Assembly: GCA_013398295.1 (NCBI GenBank)
Contig: VZSF01009842.1
Coordinates: 830,044 to 894,043, forward strand
Direction of reading: 5' to 3'
From: Chionis minor
Lineage: Eukaryota; Chordata; Aves; Charadriiformes; Chionididae
DNA length: 64,000 bases
Under the pieces are notes generated by a model, which was not told the origin of the DNA, ran no database searches, and saw only the letters and a program-made list of their open reading frames with translations. Positions within the stretch are counted from its first letter, which is position 1. Every line of letters begins with the position of its first letter. This document shows positions 36,481-48,522 of this stretch, one piece after another. Both the position numbers and the translations under genes were made by a program.

Positions 36481-39400
36481 AGCGCCCTGGTAGTACCTAG
36501 CTGATCACTGTTACACAAAAACCACTTATATTTTTCACACTTGTTTTCTACCATCTCTTCCCTTTTGTAAGCACCTTAACTTAGTTAATTTTAAAGCCTT
36601 TGAGGGAGCTTGTAAAAAGTTATTTTGAAAATGTAACATGATACATCACACTTTGCCCTGCATCTTCCACTCTGCTCTCTTGTAGTTCTTCCTGTATAGC
36701 TTGGCATGAACTACTTGTAGCACCCATGATTTCTCCTGAACCGCTCTTCAGATGTTGCATTTCCCACTTCAGATTTTTTTGATCCAACCTGAGCAGCACT
36801 TCGGATTTTCATTTTTGGGCTCTATCAGAGCTCTTGGGTGAATTACAGCCTGGTCCCGGCAGCTGATTTTTATTTTCCATACCTTGACTTCAGACAGTTC
36901 AGGTCTCTTGTGACCTCTTTACAGTGAACACGGATTGCAAATAGCTTTTCTGTGCTGGTCTTATTTTCCGGGGTGCATTTAACAATAAAATATATCATGT
37001 GCAAGCATGTGATGTGAGTGGGGTGTTGGAGCACGGCTAGCAAAAAGAAGTGTGTTTCTTAAGCACTGAGTCCTCGCGTTTGTTTGGATTGTTTGTTTCT
37101 GGTCTCTCTGTGGAAGATCTGAAAGTTTCAGTTTACTTGTCCCACAAGAAGGGTGAAACAGCTGGATTCAGAAGATCAGTACCTCCTGCTCACTCTCTCT
37201 TAATAAATTTTTAATTGACTCATAATACTATGTATCTTACTCCACAGTATTGTCAACAGCCTGTTCCCGAACAGCTGGCTGCATCTCTCACTCTGAGAGA
37301 ACCCACAGAGTGGGAGGAGGGGAGACCTCCTCTTTGTCATTGTGCAGGAATGCTGATGGATAGTTTTATTCTTACTATAAATTTAAAGTACTTCCACTTG
37401 CCTATTACAAACAATAGATTAGGTACAGATACCAAGCATGCATTTCTTGTTTTGATAGTGAAGACTGTACCAGTACAAACACCCTTCTGAGCCCATTCTT
37501 GAAAGTAGTGAACAATTTAGTTGAAAGCTTCCTGTGTTACCTGCATTAATGTCCTTTTTATTGTGGTCAGTGATGTACCTGGATGCTTCTTCACATCTGA
37601 AACTTTCTGGGAGACCTCCTGTGCTCCCCTATAGCAGACTGCCACAGATAGACATTTTGCAAACTGATCTGGCTGGAACTTTGCAGGAACGTGACCTGGA
37701 TGAACAGGGCTTGGCACTAGTTTACACCTGAATGTGCAGTAGCCGGGCAATGAAGCCATCTCTGTTCTTTAGGGGAACAAGAATTTCATTCCCAAGTTTC
37801 TACATGTTATAACAATGACTTTGTGCAAACTGAAAAACTAGCCCTGGGAGGTCCCCAGCTGACGCCATTGACAGCAGTGGGAACTGAATGGCACCGCTGA
37901 CACCAGTGAGGTTGTCCAGGTCATGTGCAGTCTGTATCCCACCTTGGCTGGCTGTTGGGATTTAGTCCTTCAAAGGGCTGGGAACATCACATTCAAGAAG
38001 AGGTGACTCAGAGCAATCTAATATGAGTATTGCCTCTGGTATATGCGATGCACTCAGGGAAATCTTTGGGTGCAAGTATCACTGCGATGGAGAGATCCTA
38101 CTGCTCATTTTGCAGTTGTTAATACAAGGCTGGGCATTTGTAAAAGGTCTGTGGGAAACAGGGACTCAGATGCAAGGGCAATTGGAAGGTATTTGGCGCA
38201 TAACTCAGTTAAGGTCTCCTGGGAATGCCAGTGGAACTTCTTCATGTGTCCTCAGCAGAAAGGAGACTAATATGGGCACAGATGTACAACATGCTGGGGG
38301 TGGAAGTGTATCTCTAGCTACCTGTGGTCTTTGAAACTTTCCTTCACCTGCTTTTCTGTCCAAGTCCTCGATGCTCAAAAACCTGATTTTTAAACACAGT
38401 ACTTTAGTCTTACCTCAAATCTTTCTCCATTTCTGGTTTTTGCCCAGTGCTAGGTTCTGTTGGACAGTGAAATGGTGCACTTGTTTTTCCTGGCTGTGTC
38501 TCTTGATGAAGGCTTGATTTGAAGATAGTGCTTCATAAGCTTCTCTGGATTTTAAACTCAATTAAAAAAATTCCTGGCCTTATTTCCCATCAACCAGCTC
38601 AGTGTCCAGGGGACTAGAAGAAACAGCTGCACATGTACAGTGATGGGTGTCCAGAGATGCTTCATTTTCTAAAGCCAGCACCTAGAAAAAGGGACTCTCA
38701 GAACCATCCCCAGTGCAGGGAACACCCTTTAATTCTCCCCATTTTCAGGAGGGACATGAGCTGTAAGCTGGTTGCAAAGAGCTATAACTGGCTTCCTTCA
38801 CCCAGTTTGACACATCCAGGGACTGTGCTGCTAATTCAAGAGCACTGTCGTCTGGTTTCTGCAGCACTTGTTCTCTGCTCCACCTCCTCCTTCCCACCCC
38901 AGTTCCTCAGCCTTCTGTGTGGTTTGCTCCATAGCTTATCAACTGGTTTTCCTATCCTCATCCACTGACAGACAGCACATCCCAAGAAAAGAAAAAAGAA
39001 AAACAATGAAACATGACTGGTGCTGCAGCCAGGGCTCTTCTGTTAGGCAGGGAGTGTGTCAGAGCTCTGCATAGCCCAGCAGCATGACTACAAACCCTTC
39101 TGTGTCCCTGGTGTGTGCTTCCCAGTTGTCCCAGAAACACAACACTTTTGTCAGAGATTGTTTATTAGCCCCTCCATCTGGAATGGAAGCCGCTTGCTCT
39201 GGAGAAGCCAGCGAGCTTCGTGCTTGCTGTGCAAGATGAACACACTGCCCTCCCAGTGATGCCCTGCTGCGCTTCTGGGGATGGCAGTTCAGTGGCATGG
39301 CTTTGCACCACTTCAGGCAAAACTTCTTGAATAATGAATAGTCATGACAGGCCTGGTTGAAATGATAGGTGGGTTGGTTTATTGAAAATAAACAACATAT

Positions 39401-40404
39401 AAACTGCACAGATACATTGACAGTGACAAGCTGCTGCTTTTAAGTGGGCCCCTCCTTAGTCTTGCATTTTTTATTCCCTAGGGACTTCTAACACCTACAA
39501 ACAGGTCTCAGTTTTTTCATGCTCTGTCTTGAACCATGGTGCAGTCACTGGTCTCTGTTCATCTTTCCCACCATGCTGCATCTTCTCATAGCTCATTGAA
39601 GGAGTCTGTTGCTACGCACAGTGCCTTGCCCTTTCCTAGGTCAGAGGTTCAGGGAAACAGCTTTGGATGGTATGTTCTGATGGTATGCATGCTGCTGCCA
39701 CAATGTGGAATGGTTTTGAGGGCGTGATTACAATGGGCTAGAGAGACCTCTGGCCAGCTTCTGGATGCTTGCTTTTTTGATTTGACTTTTTTCCTCATCT
39801 AGAGTTAAGGTAGGGTTTGTATGACATACATACTCTAACTGCTTGGTATTGAATGCACCTCATTGTGAAGACCACTGAGAAAAGTTCAATTTAAAACACA
39901 GTGTCGATGTTTGGTTCCAAGGAAGAACCTGCCCATTCTGATCTGAGGATTAGTCTGTTGATATTTCGTTCTAGCAAGGGAGGTTTCCATAATGCTATCC
40001 AGCTGAGCCTGCTCATACCGAGATATTGGCACGTTACTGTTTAGGCTCTGAACTTTCAGGAATTTGTAGGTGGTAATCTGACTTGCTTTCATTATCAGAG
40101 CCTGGTGATGATGGTGGTGAATACAGAGTATGCTGCTCAAGCTGTGCTCTGCTAGCACGGGAACCTCAAGTTTAATAACAGCTTTGTAGTCAACTAGAGC
40201 GCAGCTATTGTTGTCAGGGCTTTTTCACATATACATTCTTTCAAGGTTTTCCCCTCCTTTCAGCTTAAGTACTTAGGGATAGAGGAATGAGGGAAGCAAG
40301 CTTCCAGTGCCTAGTGCATATATCTTGGAGCAAACGTGTTGGTTTATTTTGTTTTAAACAGCTTATTGCAAATAAGTAGCTGTGAATTTTGTGATGACCT
40401 TTTA
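36481..40404. other. Non-coding stretch
   Basis: No gene recognised. 38731-38760 (AATTCTCCCCATTTTCAGGAGGG) resembles the MIR/L2-type segment attatccccattttacagatgagg, but is too short to call firmly. 37865-37905 resembles a common amniote repeat word (cattgacttcaatggga). Confidence 0.5.
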
Positions 40405-40419
40405 TTTTTTTTTTTTTTT
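40405..40419. repeat. Poly-T tract
   Basis: Fifteen T. Similar shorter tracts lie at 42223-42233 (T11), 50781-50790 (T) and 59271-59279 (T). Confidence 0.85.
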
Positions 40420-43400
40420 AAACATAGGGTCATCTTCCTATTATTTCTTAGTATGCTTGCTATGGAAAAAATTCTGATATTGAAGAATTTCAAAGTAGTT
40501 AGACTCAACTATGTTTTTCACTTCCTGATCTACAAAAATCTATTCAGTAAGCAGCCTGATGAGAATCTGGCGTTTCCTCAGAGCTCCCTCTTGCCCTTCC
40601 ATTCTGAGACTGAAATTAAGGCAGCCCTCTCTTCCACACATCTGATCCATAAAGGGATTTAGGTATCCAAGCCCCAGCTCTAAATACAGTCTCCCAGCGT
40701 ATCTCCAGAGACATTCAATTTTCCCAGTGTCTTGTGTGCTGTACAATAATGCTCTTAGTTACACTTGAGTGCCCCCGGATGTCTGAGCTGGGCATCTGTA
40801 TGCATCTTCTCTGAGGAACCTGGCCAGAGAGGTGTCTGGGGAGTTATGTAGTAGTGCTGTGATTCAGGTTTATGCACTCTTCCCCCTAAGAGAAGATGGC
40901 AAGATTGTTCCTTTTTGGACCATAACACCCTAAGTGAGTGTGCTGTACGGCTTTGATACAAGATCAGGGACAAAGGAGAATTCAGGGAATAATGTGAAGT
41001 AGATAGGGGTCCAGCTCCTTGAAGAATGGCTGGCAAGGAGGTTTTTTGCTTGATTTTACTGGAGGTATTATTGCTGCTTGGCATGGATAGCAGCGAGTAC
41101 TAATCGTACACATAGTTGGCAAAGTGGTTGCTAGTGCCCTATGAGGCTGAAGGTGGCCTGGCAATTCATTTATGAGAGTTACCTCAATTAGTCCTGCAAA
41201 AAATGGAGTACTGATTGCTCACCAATGCTGGGCAAACACCATGGTGGCCTATGGTAACTCCTGGGGGTGGGTGACGCTGACTGACTAGTTGTGTATTCTC
41301 AGCTCTTGTCCCTTGTTGAGAGCTGAAACCCTCCAGTGGGGTTTTTATTGCTGGGAGAGTGGCAGACCCTGTGTCTGTGTGTGTTGGTCTCTTGAAGGAG
41401 ACCTGTTTTTTAGCAGAGCTCTGTTGCGTGGTGGATGCAGACACCCCGTAACAAAGGAGTAGACCCTGAGAGTTTTGAGGGAGGTACATAATAAGCCAAT
41501 CTGGCACAGCACTTTCATAAACCTGGCAAGTCAACCCTGACAACGTAAATAGCTCTTCGGGGTGAAATGTTGCTTTTCAGCTTCAGAAATCTGCTGGCCA
41601 AGCTCTCTGCCAAAGCGTGGCATGAATGAGGTGCCCTATATTTTCTTGGTCTCCTGGTCTGCCCCTGTTCTGCAAAAGGGTGATAACTGCTGTCTTTGCA
41701 GGGCCAGCCCTTGGTCTGTGGACCTGGGAGCCTCGGTGGTCAATGTGCTCTGCAGGCAGAGCTGCCCTGAGAACAGGCGATGTGGGAGCCCTCTGTTGAC
41801 CACACAGCATTTCTCAAAGCTATTTCACTAATGAGGCTGAATGGGAGGTGAAGCCATGGCTGCTGCAATAGCAGTGAAGCCCTGTCAGAGCCCCAAACTC
41901 ATCTCCAGATGCATCCTTAGAAGGGTCCTCAGGGGACTTGCACAAGATCTGCTGGGGAGGAGGGGGAATGGGGTAGTTTACTTTCTGGGGTTAATGTCAG
42001 CCTTCACAAATTGTCTGCCACCCCTAGCTCCACTGTGTGCACCCAGGCTCTCGGCTCTGAAGTGTAGGAATGCTGTCCTCTAACTTTTGACCTCCCACAC
42101 AACTATAATTCCAAAAACAATGCCCTAAATCTGCTTGCAATGACAGCTTACTGATTCCTGCAGCATGGCTTGTTAAAAGATCTGAATCTACTAATAGGAA
42201 TTGGCCTGATAAAAGTGACTTCTTTTTTTTTTTACCTCCCCACTTAGCAGCTATATGCAGCACAGGGAATCTAGAAATTAAATTGGCTTTCTTCCAAGGT
42301 TTTTCTATGCAACAGAAATGGGACCCCTGCAGTGCAGTGCAGTGTTTCCAATTATATTTTGGGGCATGTTGCTAACTTTTGGCAGACAGAATGAAACAGG
42401 CCAAGCAAATGGCAGGTGGCAGGCTGTTTTCGTATTTTACCAGGAGCATGGGAGAAGGAAGAGGGGAGAAGGAGCTGAGCTCTCTGCCAAGAAATGTGAC
42501 CTCGTGCTAGTGTGAGCAGAACAGTTTTGGCATGTGCCCAAGAATGGAGGGCTGGGCAGGGATGACTGGGCCCATTTACATCCTCTCCCGCTGGCAACAC
42601 ACATGCATGCAAGCAGGGCTAAAATAAACATGCTTGGGCAACAGCAGCCTCCAGGTCTGGACTTGGGCACCTCTTGGTTGTGCATAGCTCCACCAAGACT
42701 AATCAGCGTCACAGGGCACAGTCGGGATGCCAGTGTCGTCTATACGGAGTCGTGCTCCACCTCTGTGCTGTTACGTGTCTCTCTCCTCTGCCTGCGCCAC
42801 ATAGAAAAAAATTAAATTGGCTTTTGTTCATTCATTTATTCATAACACAGCTAATGGATTCAAGATGGCACTGTCTCCGGAGGGCCTGGATGATTTTGCA
42901 AAGCTATTACAAAATCTGCATCTATGTGCATGAATACGCGGGCTGAGGGTAACCAGAAGCTAGTACCCAGGATCCGTATACATTCCAGTGTGTCTTCCCC
43001 CCTCAGGACAGTGGCATGGTGACATGAATTTTAGGAGTCAGAAATGTTGCTGTGTTGGAAAAGAGCAGTCAGAGCTGGTCTGTGTTCACATGGCCTAGAA
43101 GCAGAGTGCCTGCCTTGCCGCAGTGACATGTCAGTCCAAGAGGAATCTGGGGGAAAACGCACCAAGACTTGGCATGGAGGTTTCAGGATGCTTGATTTAG
43201 AAAAGAAATCAAAAAAACCAAATTGTGAAAGCCATGAAAGAAGGTTCTGAGATATCTTATTGCAGGTCAATCCAAAGCTTTTCTTGAGCTGGGTTTACAC
43301 TGAGGCTTGGGGGTATGAATTTTGTTGTAATTGCTGGATTTCGTTATACAGTTAATTTACTGGAGAAGAAACAGAAGTCTCTCCTTCTAAAAGGACTGAA

Positions 43401-44635
43401 ACTTTTCAGACTAGAGATGGGAAAAGATTTTCCTGTAGAGGAAAAACATTGGTGAAGCAGATGTGATGTGGCCAAGCATTTTGTTTTGGTGGAATTGCAT
43501 TTTTTGTAGGGGACTGGACATACTGGATGTTTATTTCAAGTCATCTTTGCTGCTGTGTTTTTAGACCTATTGTCAGAACTCTTCAGCTGATGGAGTGTCA
43601 TGATGACAAAGTATGGGCTCTGGCCCTTACAATGAGTGGTATGGGGCAAGTATGACTAGCCTTGTTTTCCTATCTCAGCAGGAAAAACACTTTGTCGCTG
43701 TTGCGTTGGACCTTTGTGAACTGTTCTTGGAGGCCTACAGGGATTGCAAAGCAACGTTTTCCCAAGGGTGCATTTACCCATGCTTTGCCATTAAGGCATA
43801 TCCTCTTCTAGCTGGTGCTATTTTACTCTTCCCGGAAGTGGAGGTACCCCAATAAGCAAGATATCAATATCTCAGCTCCACCCATCACTCTGCCTATTCA
43901 GACAGTGACATTTTATCCTCAGCCTCCTTCTGCTGCTGTTTTGCCACAGGGACAAGCCCAGATATTTTTGGCACCAATGCTAATGTTCTTGAAATGTCTT
44001 TCAGCTGATAGCAAGCCAGCTAGTTAGGGACTTACAAGATCTTCAATGACCTTATTTCGGAAGCAAATTGTCAGGGTTTCAACCTCTTGATTTGCTTTCT
44101 TGTAACCTGCCTGGAGGGCCTGGAAATTGGGGCTCTGGTCATCTTAAAACTTGACAGTGTACTTTCAGGAGGAGTTGCTGCCTGAGGATGGTGGGATATT
44201 AGTAATGGGTTGTTCCACTGCTAATGGAAGTGTGGTTAATATACTGCAACCCTTATGTTAAACATTTTGTGATCATGTGTCTGAAATTAGATGACAAGCA
44301 ATTCGCCATTAGACCTTCTGTGCAGTGATGTACTAAACGTAGCTCTTGGTTTCATTGGTGTAAGTTCAGAAATGCTCTATTGACTCCACCTGAGGGATGC
44401 TGGAGGAGCAGGTTGATTCAATGCTGGTTTTATCTGTTCCCTATAATCCATTTGCTGTCAGAGCTGAGAAGCAGTGTTGGGTTATACGGCCTGAGTGTAG
44501 TCCTCTGAAGGAAAGTCAGTCCCTTTTAAAGCTAGTGTCTACCCTTAAAGAGCTGAAAACCTTGGAAAATCCGTGCCCCATCTGCTCTGGCTTTGACCTG
44601 GCAGGTCTGGGATTTTATATCCACTACATACTGTA
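40420..44635. other. Non-coding stretch
   Basis: No gene or transposon recognised. It contains a short (TGCAG)n run at 42328-42344 and a T11 at 42223-42233. Open frames are under 120 codons and carry no domains. Confidence 0.6.
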
Positions 44636-44690
44636 GCAAATCATGCCTGTGACAGTGGCAAATCGTATCTGTGGCAGTGGCAAGTCTTAC
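44636..44690 (+). repeat. 22-bp imperfect minisatellite, 2.5 copies
   Basis: Unit 1 (44636-44657) and unit 2 (44658-44679) both start GCAAATC and end CAGTG; a partial third (GCAAGTCTTAC) fills 44680-44690. Units 1 and 2 differ at four positions. A small local array, possibly length-variable between individuals. Confidence 0.75.
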
Positions 44691-45195
44691 TTTTCATGAG
44701 ACTTCTGACCTGTGGTTGCAGCACTGAATGAGAGGTGAATGCACTGCACTCACACTCAACACCATTGATGCAGTGGCTGTTGTTGGTATCCTGGACAGGC
44801 ATCTATTCCTTCCTTTTGCCCCTGGGCAGAAGCAATTTTAACATAAGTAATTCCTGATAGTTCCTTGTGGAGACTGCATGCTTTTCCAAGGCATCATCTT
44901 GCAGTACATTGTTGCCCTCCTCACTAAAGATTTTTCCTGAATGTTTAGCCTGGATTTTCTTTGCTATCATTGTGCAAAGACACAGAATGCTTCATAATGA
45001 TGTCTGAACTAACCCTAGAGTGATTACATCTGATTTAGCCACAAGACAAGGTGCCTTTCACCTGGAAACATCAGTGCGTGATGGCAGGGGGAAAATGCCA
45101 AACAGTCTACAACAGGATTTCCAGACCTGTTGAGTCTGGTATATGGAGCCAAGTGGTTCCTTTGGGATGGGGTAATCGAACACACGGGTAATCTA

Positions 45196-45212
45196 ACACA
45201 CACACACACACA
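45196..45212. repeat. (CA)n microsatellite
   Basis: About eight CA units interrupted downstream by CATACGATACACACC. Short. Confidence 0.85.
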
Positions 45213-45639
45213 TACGATACACACCTTGAGGTGTTATATTGGAGTTCAGGCCAATTTTTGCTTGATGTCTTCCATCTGTCAGTGTCAGAATGGTTCTGGT
45301 GGCTTTCAGGGCTGTTCTTCTCTCTACCCAACCCTCTGCAGTAATGGAGGGTTTAATGTCATCAATCTTCATCAGCATACGAGGAGCACTGACGAGCCTG
45401 ATCCATCACCTGCAGTGCTTACCAACCTACGAGATCCATTTGTGTTTAAGTCTTAGCGCTAACCACATACTTACTTTGCTCTGATTTCAGAAGTGGTAAC
45501 CACTTACTTGTAAAGTCTGTTTGATCCTGAGGCGACGCTCACTGCCACATGCCACTGAAGGCTTTTCCGTATTTCACTTATCTGTGCTGCTGTTGTTTGG
45601 AGGGCAATTCTGTCACATCAATGAGGCCTGTTGCACATC

Positions 45640-45735
45640 AGGATAACATGGAGACTGCTGGACAGGATCAGGCTGTCTGTCTGTCCAGTCCTGTTTCCTG
45701 TCTGTGACAGTGACCAGTGACTTGCTAAGACTATC
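45640..45735. repeat. Ancient amniote dispersed repeat (CR1/SINE type)
   Basis: GACTGCTGGACAGGATCAGG, then CTGTCCAGTCCTGTTTCCTG and TCTGTGACAGTGACCAGTGA, follows a very common amniote repeat (ctggatcagaccagtggtccatctagtccagtatcctgtctctgacagtggccagtacc). The order and spacing match across about 80 bp. The family is familiar from turtle and crocodilian genomes and occurs as old copies in birds; I cannot fix its formal class from memory. Confidence 0.5.
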
Positions 45736-46438
45736 CACCACGGGGAAGTCAGATCCTTATTCCTAATGAAAGTTATTCTAAATCCTGAAGCAAAAATGAA
45801 AAAGAGATGTTCAGCAAACACTTAATTAAATGTAAAGAGTGTTGTTAGTGCTGTGAATGGCCAACACAACTTCAAATGTGCCTTGGGCTGAGACACTTCC
45901 TTTGTTTTCCTGCTTCACTTTGACTTGCAAAGAAATAGCCCTAACACCTTGTTGTCTTCTACAAGCTGTCCCAGCATGATCTTTGCTCTTGAGGCCACTG
46001 GAATTCACTTGGGACCCTCAGGCACACTTAGATCTCCAAAAACATCTGAGTTCATTAGCTTGGCTGCCAAAAACCATGATGCTGTGCACAGTCTCTGCTT
46101 CCCAACATCTTAATTCCTTCTCCCCGCCCTTGCTTATTTCTGGAGTGAACATACCCAAATAGCAACACACTTACCCCAGTGGCTGTGACATGACTTGAAG
46201 CCATGTGGCACAGTGGAGATTGTGTTACATTTTCCTCAGGGAGCTGCTTGTAATGTCCATATAATATAAAGGCTTTGAAATTATTTTGGGAGAAGCAACA
46301 CATACTCCCAATTCCTCTATCTAATAAAGATCTTCATAGGTTATGATGTACAGTATCTTTTCCCCTGTCCCCAGGACTCACAAATCTTTAGCAGTTTTGC
46401 AAAATAGAACAGAAATTGGGTAACTCCCTACACACAGC
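45736..46438. other. Non-coding stretch
   Basis: Nothing recognisable. The first 60 bases may still belong to the dispersed repeat ending at 45735. Confidence 0.5.
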
Positions 46439-46507
46439 CTTTTTGTTGTTTTGGGGGTTTTTGGGGGTTTTTTTGTTTGTTTGTTTTTTGGTTTTTTTTT
46501 TTTTTTT
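46439..46507. repeat. T-rich tract with TTTG and GGGGG interruptions
   Basis: About 70 bases made only of T and G: two GGGGGTTT blocks, TTTG repeats, then T16. Low complexity, with no recognised retroposon attached. Confidence 0.85.
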
Positions 46508-46745
46508 AAATTGTGATTAAAAATATGAAAGCTTCAGCTCTGCTGTCTGTAAATTGTGTGCCTATGTTTACATTGGCATTTGAACTAGAATAGAGTTGTC
46601 TTCATTATGAACCAAAATAAGATGAGGGGAATATACCCCTGGAATGATAACGGCTAATCACTTGCATCCTAATAAATTTAGGTGTTAATGTCTTGTTTCT
46701 GTGCTGTTTGGTTGCCATAGAGATGGGCCACATGAACTAATGATT
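46508..46745. other. Best candidate conserved non-coding element
   Basis: An AT-rich unique block lies directly after the T-rich tract. Homeodomain-like cores are spread along it (TGTGATTAAAAATATG, GGCTAATCAC, CTAATAAATTTAGG, AACTAATGATT). It also contains GTTGCCATAGAGATGGG at 46711-46727, a good RFX X-box first half with a degenerate second half. Both strands are broken by stops, so it is not coding. The motif mix resembles vertebrate developmental enhancers. Confidence 0.35.
46711..46727 (+). promoter_or_regulatory. RFX X-box-like motif
   Basis: GTTGCCATAGAGATGGG matches the common GTTGCCATAGAGAC-type X-box variant. It sits inside the AT-rich block at 46508-46745. Confidence 0.3.
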
Positions 46746-48473
46746 TTGTTGTGAGAAGTTCAATACACATTTGCCAAATGTTCTGTTTCTCTAGTTACCT
46801 CTCTGCTTTTTCCCATGCCATCAAGCAAATGGGTTTGGAATCAAAGCCCTTCCGCCCTCCATGCACTGAGAGCAAGGGATTGCTGGGAGTGAGAAACCCA
46901 GGAAACAGGGCTTGCTGCAGGTTCTGCAGGGGTACTGAAATACGTGCAGGAAACATCAGGGAGCATCACTGTTTACAGTGTAACCCCTGTGAGGCTATTT
47001 TGGAAACTGGCATATGTGTTTATAGCGTATATTCCACAGAAGGCTGCAAATCAATGTCAGTATGAGCAGAACAAGCAAGGGGGAGTGCTTACCTCAGGAA
47101 GCGGTGCAGGTAGAGACTGAGATTTCTCCTGCCGCCGCACAAGGATCTGCAGCACAGGACTGCTCCCCCCTGCCCCCACCTTTACCCCTGGCACCTCCCT
47201 GGTGGATCCACCAGGGAGAAAGCACGCCGGGGTAGATCTGCCTCACTTGCTTCATGAACTTGGTTTACCTCTGATTTGCACTGCTTGCTTGTTCCTTCTG
47301 CCTGGGGCTCATCCAGGGCTAAAAACAGACCTCCGTGACTTGGGTCCTACCCTGCTGGGATGCTTGTGGTGAGCTGGTGCTTCTGAGTTGGATGTTTCTG
47401 TGTGATGACATCTGAGGTTTAGCAGCAGGCCATTTGGAGAGTCCTTCTCGATTCTGGGAATGAATTTATCTAATACTCAGGACAGATCATAGCTTTTTGG
47501 ATTTGCTTGTAAAGGCCCAAAAAGATTGTTATCCTGTTCTCTACATTGCAGGCCAAAGAATACCAGGCGGATTGGCTCCAAGATGTGTGCAAGGGGCATC
47601 TGGTTTTCCAGACCTTTACTTCTGCTGGAGGAGGCATATGCACCCATTTCACTCCTGCACAGAGAGGTTCCATTGCTTGGCTTAGCTGACGTACAGAATA
47701 TTTCATTAGGAAATTGTGTTTGTGCACAGCACATTTGCCATGAGCATTTTTCTTTTGGTAGACTGAAAAATAAAATAAATAGGTGATTATTGTTTGGAAC
47801 AATGACTTCCCTGTTCCTGTTTTATGATAAATCTCATCTCACATTTGTTTACAAAGCTTTACTTTAAAGCTGAAGTCTCTCTCTGTCAAATTATCCACCT
47901 GCAAGAGGCCAAAAGAGGCCCAGACTCATTCATCTCTGCTGCAAAGGCATTCCAGGGAGTTTAGAAGTGTTTCAGGAGAACCATGCACTGGGACTAGCAC
48001 TGTGGCATGCAGAAGGGGATGGAGGAGGAGAAGAACTGCTGCCAGTCAAGTGGCCTTTCAGGGAAGTGGAAACCAATGAGATGTTGCTTTTGTGGGTCTC
48101 TAATACCCATTTGAATGTCCTCGGATGATATCTGGGAGCTATCTGTCATTAGGGGGGAAATGAGCCCATCCAACTATGAGTGGTCCTCCTGGGAATTTGG
48201 ACTTTGCCTCAAATTTATGTATCTTTTTACCTAGAAGTCTCTGAAAATGCGCTGCTGGCATTTATTTTTGTCAAACCCTGCTCACTCACAGTACTAACGT
48301 GCACTTCCTCTCATGTAAAAAGGAAAAAAAAAACCCTAAGTCCAAAGCTCTGAACAAATCTTTATTTTTCAAAGCAAAATATTTGGCAGTTGCCAAGCAC
48401 TAAGCTGAAAGGTTTGTTGCCAAAATATTCTTTTCCAAAACCTGCTTTTTAAAGTTGGTGCTTGTTTAAGGGG
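46746..48473. other. Non-coding stretch
   Basis: No gene recognised. Around 47815-47900 the sequence is AT-rich and lacks simple repeats, another possible but weak conserved-element candidate. Confidence 0.5.
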
Positions 48474-48522
48474 AAAAAAAAAAAGAGAGAGAGAGAGAAA
48501 AAGAGCATGTCCTCCCCCCCCC
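48474..48522. repeat. Poly-A / (GA)n / poly-C compound simple repeat
   Basis: A11 leads into (GA)8 at 48484-48498, an A5 and then C9 at 48514-48522. A purine tract followed by a pyrimidine tract on one strand; a mutable compound repeat. Confidence 0.85.
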
